A DNA stretch of 9,463 bases from Mailhella sp. (GTDB lineage Bacteria; Desulfobacterota; Desulfovibrionia; Desulfovibrionales; Desulfovibrionaceae): positions 1-9,463 of the forward strand of contig JAHHTE010000072.1 of assembly GCA_020024815.1 (NCBI GenBank). Reading direction: 5' to 3'. This document shows, in pieces, positions 6,269-9,463 of this stretch (positions are counted from its first letter, which is position 1; each line of letters starts with the position of its first letter). The notes beneath the pieces are model-generated. The model worked only from the letters and a program-made list of their open reading frames with translations. It did no database searches and had not been told where the DNA came from. A program made the position numbers and the translations under genes.

Positions 6269-7198
6269 TTAGAAGTTATAAGGGGTTAACCAGTCTTGAT
6301 ATTTAGGATTATTACCTTGAACAATTTCAAAAAATTCTTTTTGTAAATGTTTGGTAACTTCGCCTGCTCTACCTTTACCAATAATACGATTATCAAGTTC
6401 ACGAACAGGAGTTACTTCAGCAGCAGTACCACTAAAGAACATTTCATCAGCACAATAAACTTCATCACGAGTAAATTGGGTTTCAATAACTTCATAGCCT
6501 AAATCTTTAGCTAATGTGATAACACTTGCTCTATTAATACCTTCTAAAATAGAAGTAAGAGCTGTTGTTTTAATAGTTTTACCACGTACTATAAAGATGT
6601 TTTCACCACTTGCTTCAGAAACAAAACCATTCGTATCAAGTAAAAGAGCTTCATCATACCCATCATGCACTGCTTCCATTTTAGCAAGCACAGAGTTTAC
6701 ATAGTTACCACAAGCTTTTGCTTTGCCCATGTGAGTATTAGGGTGCATACGATTATAAGAACTTGTTTTGACACGTACACCCATTTCAAGAGCTTCAGCA
6801 CCAAGATATGCACCCCAGTTCCAAGCTGCAATAACAGTATTTATTGGATTAGTACCAGGATGAACACCCAAAGCACCATAACCAACAAAAGAAATTGGAC
6901 GAATATAAGCAGTGCTCATTTTATTAGCAACAAGCAAATCAAGTGTTGCTTGACATAATTGATCAATAGAATATGGGCAAGGTAAATTCAAAATTTTAGC
7001 TGAATTGACCATACGTTGCATGTGATCACGTAGACGAAAAACAGCAGATTGCCCATTAGCACATTTATATGCACGAATACCTTCAAAATATCCAGTGCCA
7101 TAATGTAAACCATGAGTAAGAACATGAATTTTTGCTTCATTCCAAGGAACGAGTTCGCCATCAAACCAAATAAATGGGGTTGGTTCTAAGCCTGCCAT
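6269..7198 (-). CDS. ilvE: Branched-chain amino acid aminotransferase
   Basis: PLP-dependent fold-type IV aminotransferase: last step of leucine, isoleucine and valine synthesis (2-oxo acid + glutamate), and reversibly the first step of their breakdown. The start at 7198 is set by GGAG (7208-7205) six bases upstream and gives 309 residues, the same as E. coli IlvE; the in-frame start at 7228 would add ten unrelated residues. Conserved stretches: HGLHYGTGYFEGIRAY (29-44), STAYIRPISFVGYGALGV, NWGAYLGAEALEMGV, the PLP lysine at Lys161 in KACGNY, VSEASGENIF (193-202, PLP-phosphate end) and MFFSGTAAEVTPVREL (253-268). It lies 45 bases after a small membrane protein gene and 11 bases before dnaX. 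The link to replication genes looks like a lineage-specific operon order rather than a functional one. Confidence 0.95.
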   Translation of the reverse strand: MAGLEPTPFIWFDGELVPWNEAKIHVLTHGLHYGTGYFEGIRAYKCANGQSAVFRLRDHMQRMVNSAKILNLPCPYSIDQLCQATLDLLVANKMSTAYIRPISFVGYGALGVHPGTNPINTVIAAWNWGAYLGAEALEMGVRVKTSSYNRMHPNTHMGKAKACGNYVNSVLAKMEAVHDGYDEALLLDTNGFVSEASGENIFIVRGKTIKTTALTSILEGINRASVITLAKDLGYEVIETQFTRDEVYCADEMFFSGTAAEVTPVRELDNRIIGKGRAGEVTKHLQKEFFEIVQGNNPKYQDWLTPYNF

Positions 7199-7212
7199 TT
7201 TAGTCTCCTTTT

Positions 7213-7228
7213 GTGTTATACTTAACAC
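7213..7228 (-). promoter_or_regulatory. Short inverted repeat just before the ilvE ribosome site
   Basis: GTGTTA (7228-7223 on the minus strand) and TAACAC (7218-7213) are perfect 6-base arms around a 4-base loop, four bases before the AGGAG of ilvE. It could be an mRNA stem or a small operator. A 6-bp dyad of this kind can arise by chance. Confidence 0.3.
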
Positions 7229-7243
7229 TTTTTATATATAGTA

Positions 7244-7651
7244 TTATTCATTATCTTCTAATTGTTGTTCCATTTTTTTAGCTGCTTTTGCATTATAAAA
7301 ATACAGAAAAACAAGACCAATAGGAGCAATAATTGGAGAAAAAACATAACATGCTGTCATTATTATAAATTTAACTAAAAATAAAAGAACAATATTTACT
7401 AAAAAAACTGTTTCCCCAAAAATAAACTCCATTATCACTTCATATACAAAACGAGAATAAGGATATAATACCCAAAAAACAATAGAAAAAATGAGGTCTG
7501 GCAAATGTTCTATACTAAATCCTGTTTCAAGCATTTTATTACCAAAAATATAAAGTAATACACCAGGCAACCAAATAGAAACAAATAATTGTCTAAAATA
7601 ATATGATGGTAATAAACCTTTAAAAGCATATTGCTTTATCTTTTGAAACAT
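7244..7651 (-). CDS. Small multi-pass membrane protein of unknown function
   Basis: I do not recognise this 135-residue protein. It has three to four hydrophobic segments, at about 20-37, 52-69, 81-103 and 105-120, and a short charged C-terminal tail (AKAAKKMEQQLEDNE). The positive N-terminus (KIKQYAFKG) suggests the N-terminus is inside. The Pro and aromatic content (WLPG, FWVLYPYSRFVYE, FSPIIAPIG) is typical of an integral membrane protein rather than a signal peptide. No catalytic or metal-binding motif is visible. The ATG at 7651 has GAGG (7662-7659) seven bases upstream. It is the first gene after a near-consensus promoter and is followed 45 bases later by ilvE, so it probably leads the ilvE-dnaX-ybaB transcript. 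A role in amino acid transport would be a guess from position only. Confidence 0.8.
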   Translation of the reverse strand: MFQKIKQYAFKGLLPSYYFRQLFVSIWLPGVLLYIFGNKMLETGFSIEHLPDLIFSIVFWVLYPYSRFVYEVIMEFIFGETVFLVNIVLLFLVKFIIMTACYVFSPIIAPIGLVFLYFYNAKAAKKMEQQLEDNE

Positions 7652-7706
7652 AGTATAACCTCATATAAATTCAAGCTATTATAAAAAATATATAATATAA
7701 CGTAAA

Positions 7707-7735
7707 AGTATACTTAGCAAAGGAATAGAGGTCAA
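7707..7735 (-). promoter_or_regulatory. Near-consensus sigma-70 promoter of the membrane protein-ilvE-dnaX-ybaB operon
   Basis: On the minus strand TTGACC (7735-7730), a 17-base spacer and TATACT (7712-7707). This predicts a start near 7700 and a leader of about 50 bases before the ATG at 7651. It is one of two strong matches in the divergent gap. Confidence 0.65.
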
Positions 7736-7770
7736 GTCTTTTCACGTATAGAAAAATATTTAAAATCATA

Positions 7771-7788
7771 ATACTAACATAGTAGTAT
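7771..7788. repeat. Dyad symmetry in the divergent gap, possible operator
   Basis: ATACTA (7771-7776) and TAGTAT (7783-7788) are perfect inverted arms six bases apart; an overlapping dyad TACTA-ACA-TAGTA sits at 7772-7784. It lies about 36 bases upstream of the minus-strand -35 and about 95 upstream of the plus-strand -35. It could bind a regulator, but no match to a known box such as Fur is evident. The rest of 7736-7881 is AT-rich sequence in which I see no gene. Confidence 0.3.
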
Positions 7789-7881
7789 AACTTCTTTTTT
7801 TATTGTTTTTAACATACATTACTTTTTATAATTACACAAAATTTCTTTTCATTTTATACAACTAATACTCTTACTTGCTAT

Positions 7882-7910
7882 TTGACTTTTAATTAACTTT
7901 TTTTTATTAT
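7882..7910 (+). promoter_or_regulatory. Near-consensus sigma-70 promoter of fetAB
   Basis: TTGACT (7882-7887), a 17-base spacer and TATTAT (7905-7910). The predicted start near 7917 gives a leader of about 75 bases before fetA; I see no clear regulatory fold in that leader. Confidence 0.6.
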
Positions 7911-7990
7911 TTTAAGGAAAGAATAACATTTTCTGTTAAAATACTTTCTATACTCCATTATAAACTAAAATAATTTACAGCATATAATAA

Positions 7991-8620
7991 ATGAATAATA
8001 CACAGCTTTTTTATATAAATAATATTAGAGTTAGAAACACATTATATTATAATAATATTCAAATCTTACAAAATACATTAACCATTATTACAGGCAAAAG
8101 TGGAGCTGGTAAAAGTACTCTTTTACAAATACTTAACGGAACTCAAGAAATAGATGAACCATATACAAAAGAAAGAATTTTTTATTGTGGTAAAAATTTA
8201 GAAGAAATTAATCCACTTCATTTACGTAAAGAAATTATTCTCATACCACAAAAAATTTATCTTTACCCTGAAAGTATTAAAGAAAATTTTATAATATATT
8301 ATAATCTATTAGATAAACCATGTCCAACTGATGAAAATATAAAAAATACATTAAAAGACTTAGGCATAAATAAAGACCTCAATACATTATGCACAGAACT
8401 TTCAGGAGGAGAAAGACATCGCGTATACCTTGCCTTATGTTTTCTTTTAGAACCTTCTGTTCTATTATTAGATGAACCAACAGCAGCTCTTGATAAAGAA
8501 AATGCTCAACGGCTTATGCATATTCTAAGAAAAAAGAAACAACAGCAAAGTATAATTATGGTTTGCCATGATGAAAGTCTTTTAGATTACGCTGATACAA
8601 TTCTGCATTTAGGAAATTAA
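7991..8620 (+). CDS. fetA: ABC transporter ATP-binding protein, iron exporter FetA type
   Basis: Cytoplasmic ATPase partner of FetB; in E. coli FetAB is reported to export iron and protect against peroxide under iron overload. It has 209 residues, slightly shorter than E. coli FetA (225), with short loops. Walker A GKSGAGKST is at 35-43, the Q-loop glutamine at 87 (LIPQK), the signature LSGGERHRV at 137-145, Walker B VLLLDEP at 157-163, the D-loop ALD at 166-168 and the switch His at 193 (VCHD). All catalytic residues are present. An in-frame TAA directly precedes the ATG, fixing this as the first possible start, and no Shine-Dalgarno is visible (an AT-only leader precedes it). The identity as FetA rests mainly on the downstream FetB; the ATPase alone would only be called an ABC protein. 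Confidence 0.85.
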   Translation: MNNTQLFYINNIRVRNTLYYNNIQILQNTLTIITGKSGAGKSTLLQILNGTQEIDEPYTKERIFYCGKNLEEINPLHLRKEIILIPQKIYLYPESIKENFIIYYNLLDKPCPTDENIKNTLKDLGINKDLNTLCTELSGGERHRVYLALCFLLEPSVLLLDEPTAALDKENAQRLMHILRKKKQQQSIIMVCHDESLLDYADTILHLGN

Positions 8621-8622
8621 AC

Positions 8623-9402
8623 ATGTTTTCAATACAAAATATTTTTTCTTCTGTTGGACATTTTTTTATCATTTATTTATTGCTTTTTGTTGTAATGATA
8701 ATTTTGCGATGTTCAAAAATATACAAAAGCAAAGAACTTTTTTTATCTTCAGTGATAATGACTATCCAACTTATTTTGGCTGGTTTTATTTTAACGCTTT
8801 TATTTGAAAACCCTCACCCTCTTTTTTGCCTAGCCTATATTCTTGTTATGATTACCTTAGCAACAAAAAGAATTTTAGTAAAATCACCAGCATTTCCAAA
8901 AGCTTTTCAAATACGTGTTGCTCTTGTTTTTATTGGCACATCACTTTTTGTCAGTACCTATTTTATCACCCTTGTTTTACAAGAAAATTTATTAAATCCA
9001 CAATTTTTAATTCCAATTACTGGTATGCTTATAGGTAATGCCATGACAGGTTTTAATCTAGCATTAAAAACATTACATGAACAATTACACACAAATACAG
9101 ATAAAATTAACTGCCTTATTATGTTAGGTATTCACCCTAAAAAAATTCTTTATCCTTTTATTGTTTCTTCTTTAGAAACAGCACTAATACCAACAATAAA
9201 CTCCATGATGAGTATGGGATTTATTATTTTGCCGGGTATGCTTACAGGGCAAATTTTAGCAGGTGCTATCCCAACTACGGCAATATTTCATCAAATAGCA
9301 ATTACTATTGCTATATGTATTACAGTAGCTTTAAGTGTTTTTCTTGGTTTACATTTTGCCCAATTCACACTTTATAAAAAGAATTTAAAAATTTTATTAT
9401 AA
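8623..9402 (+). CDS. fetB: ABC transporter permease, iron exporter FetB (UPF0014)
   Basis: Integral inner-membrane partner of FetA. It has 259 residues, the same length as E. coli FetB. About seven hydrophobic segments are seen, near 11-29, 40-61, 64-82, 97-119, 127-147, 184-204 and 219-246. The family signature stretches are clear: IPITGMLIGNAMTGFNLALK (130-149), then LGIHPKKI, where the family has LGATPKQ (coupling region), and ALIPTINSMMSMGFIILPGM (187-206), followed by TGQILAGAIP. The ATG lies two bases after the fetA stop, with AGGA inside the end of fetA as ribosome site, so the pair is translationally linked. The gene is followed by a hairpin repeat. Iron as substrate is from E. coli work; other metals cannot be excluded. 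Confidence 0.9.
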   Translation: MFSIQNIFSSVGHFFIIYLLLFVVMIILRCSKIYKSKELFLSSVIMTIQLILAGFILTLLFENPHPLFCLAYILVMITLATKRILVKSPAFPKAFQIRVALVFIGTSLFVSTYFITLVLQENLLNPQFLIPITGMLIGNAMTGFNLALKTLHEQLHTNTDKINCLIMLGIHPKKILYPFIVSSLETALIPTINSMMSMGFIILPGMLTGQILAGAIPTTAIFHQIAITIAICITVALSVFLGLHFAQFTLYKKNLKILL

Positions 9403-9407
9403 AATTA

Positions 9408-9463
9408 TTTTTTTTGAGAGGAGAACTTTTGAAAAAGTTCCCCTCTCAAACTCTCTCCTCAAA
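9408..9463 (+). repeat. Hairpin repeat, copy 3, after fetB (runs to the window edge)
   Basis: A T8 tract (9408-9415) overlaps an 18-position palindrome, 9413-9430 against 9433-9450, with a GA centre and one A/C mismatch (9422/9441). The tail AAACTCTCTCCTCAAA (9448-9463) follows. The stem begins 11 bases after the fetB stop on the coding strand. The T-tract lies before the stem and the tail is not U-rich, so if it ends transcription it does so atypically. The element may continue beyond the window. Confidence 0.75.

Noticed and set aside
6665..6958. 97-codon plus-strand frame antisense to ilvE
   Set aside because: It is a shadow of a full-length aminotransferase; its Thr/Ser/Ile-rich translation has no domain.

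Overview
The window is AT-rich (roughly one third G+C by eye) and densely coded, with mostly housekeeping bacterial genes. Three things suggest a low-GC member of the Desulfovibrionaceae (Desulfobacterota; the Lawsonia / Mailhella / AT-rich Desulfovibrio neighbourhood): the gene set, the ilvE-dnaX-ybaB order, and short hairpin elements ending in a CAAACTCTC-type tail. An oxygen-sensitive [4Fe-4S] serine dehydratase fits an anaerobe. The organism assignment is inference.

Layout. Plus strand, 1-1979: the 3' part of a Na+/Ca2+ antiporter (CaCA family), then an RluA-type 23S rRNA pseudouridine synthase one base after it. Minus strand, 3494 down to 2067: L-serine ammonia-lyase sdaA, convergent with the synthase gene. 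A gap of about 390 bases (3495-3886) holds a candidate sdaA promoter, a hairpin repeat, an A/T inverted repeat, a canonical terminator and a second hairpin. Minus strand, 7651 down to 3887: a probable operon of a small membrane protein, ilvE, dnaX and ybaB, read from a near-consensus promoter at 7735-7707 and ended by the terminator at 3837-3791. A divergent intergenic region (7652-7990) has a near-consensus promoter for each direction. Plus strand, 7991-9402: fetA-fetB, an ABC-type iron exporter. The window ends in another copy of the hairpin repeat.

The most notable feature is dnaX. The zero frame stops after 386 codons, at the expected end of domain III, which would be a gamma-like clamp-loader subunit. 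The -1 frame is open across that stop and encodes about 300 more residues that look like the tau-specific C-terminal region. That frame has no ATG, GTG, CTG or TTG for 51 codons. At the junction are an AAGGA motif, an A5 and a G5 run, the zero-frame TAA, and, one base further on, a GC-rich hairpin with an 8-bp perfect outer stem. This looks like a programmed -1 ribosomal frameshift that makes tau, with the short product encoded in the zero frame. That is the reverse of E. coli, where tau is the zero-frame product. A one-base loss in the G run, real or from sequencing, is the main alternative.
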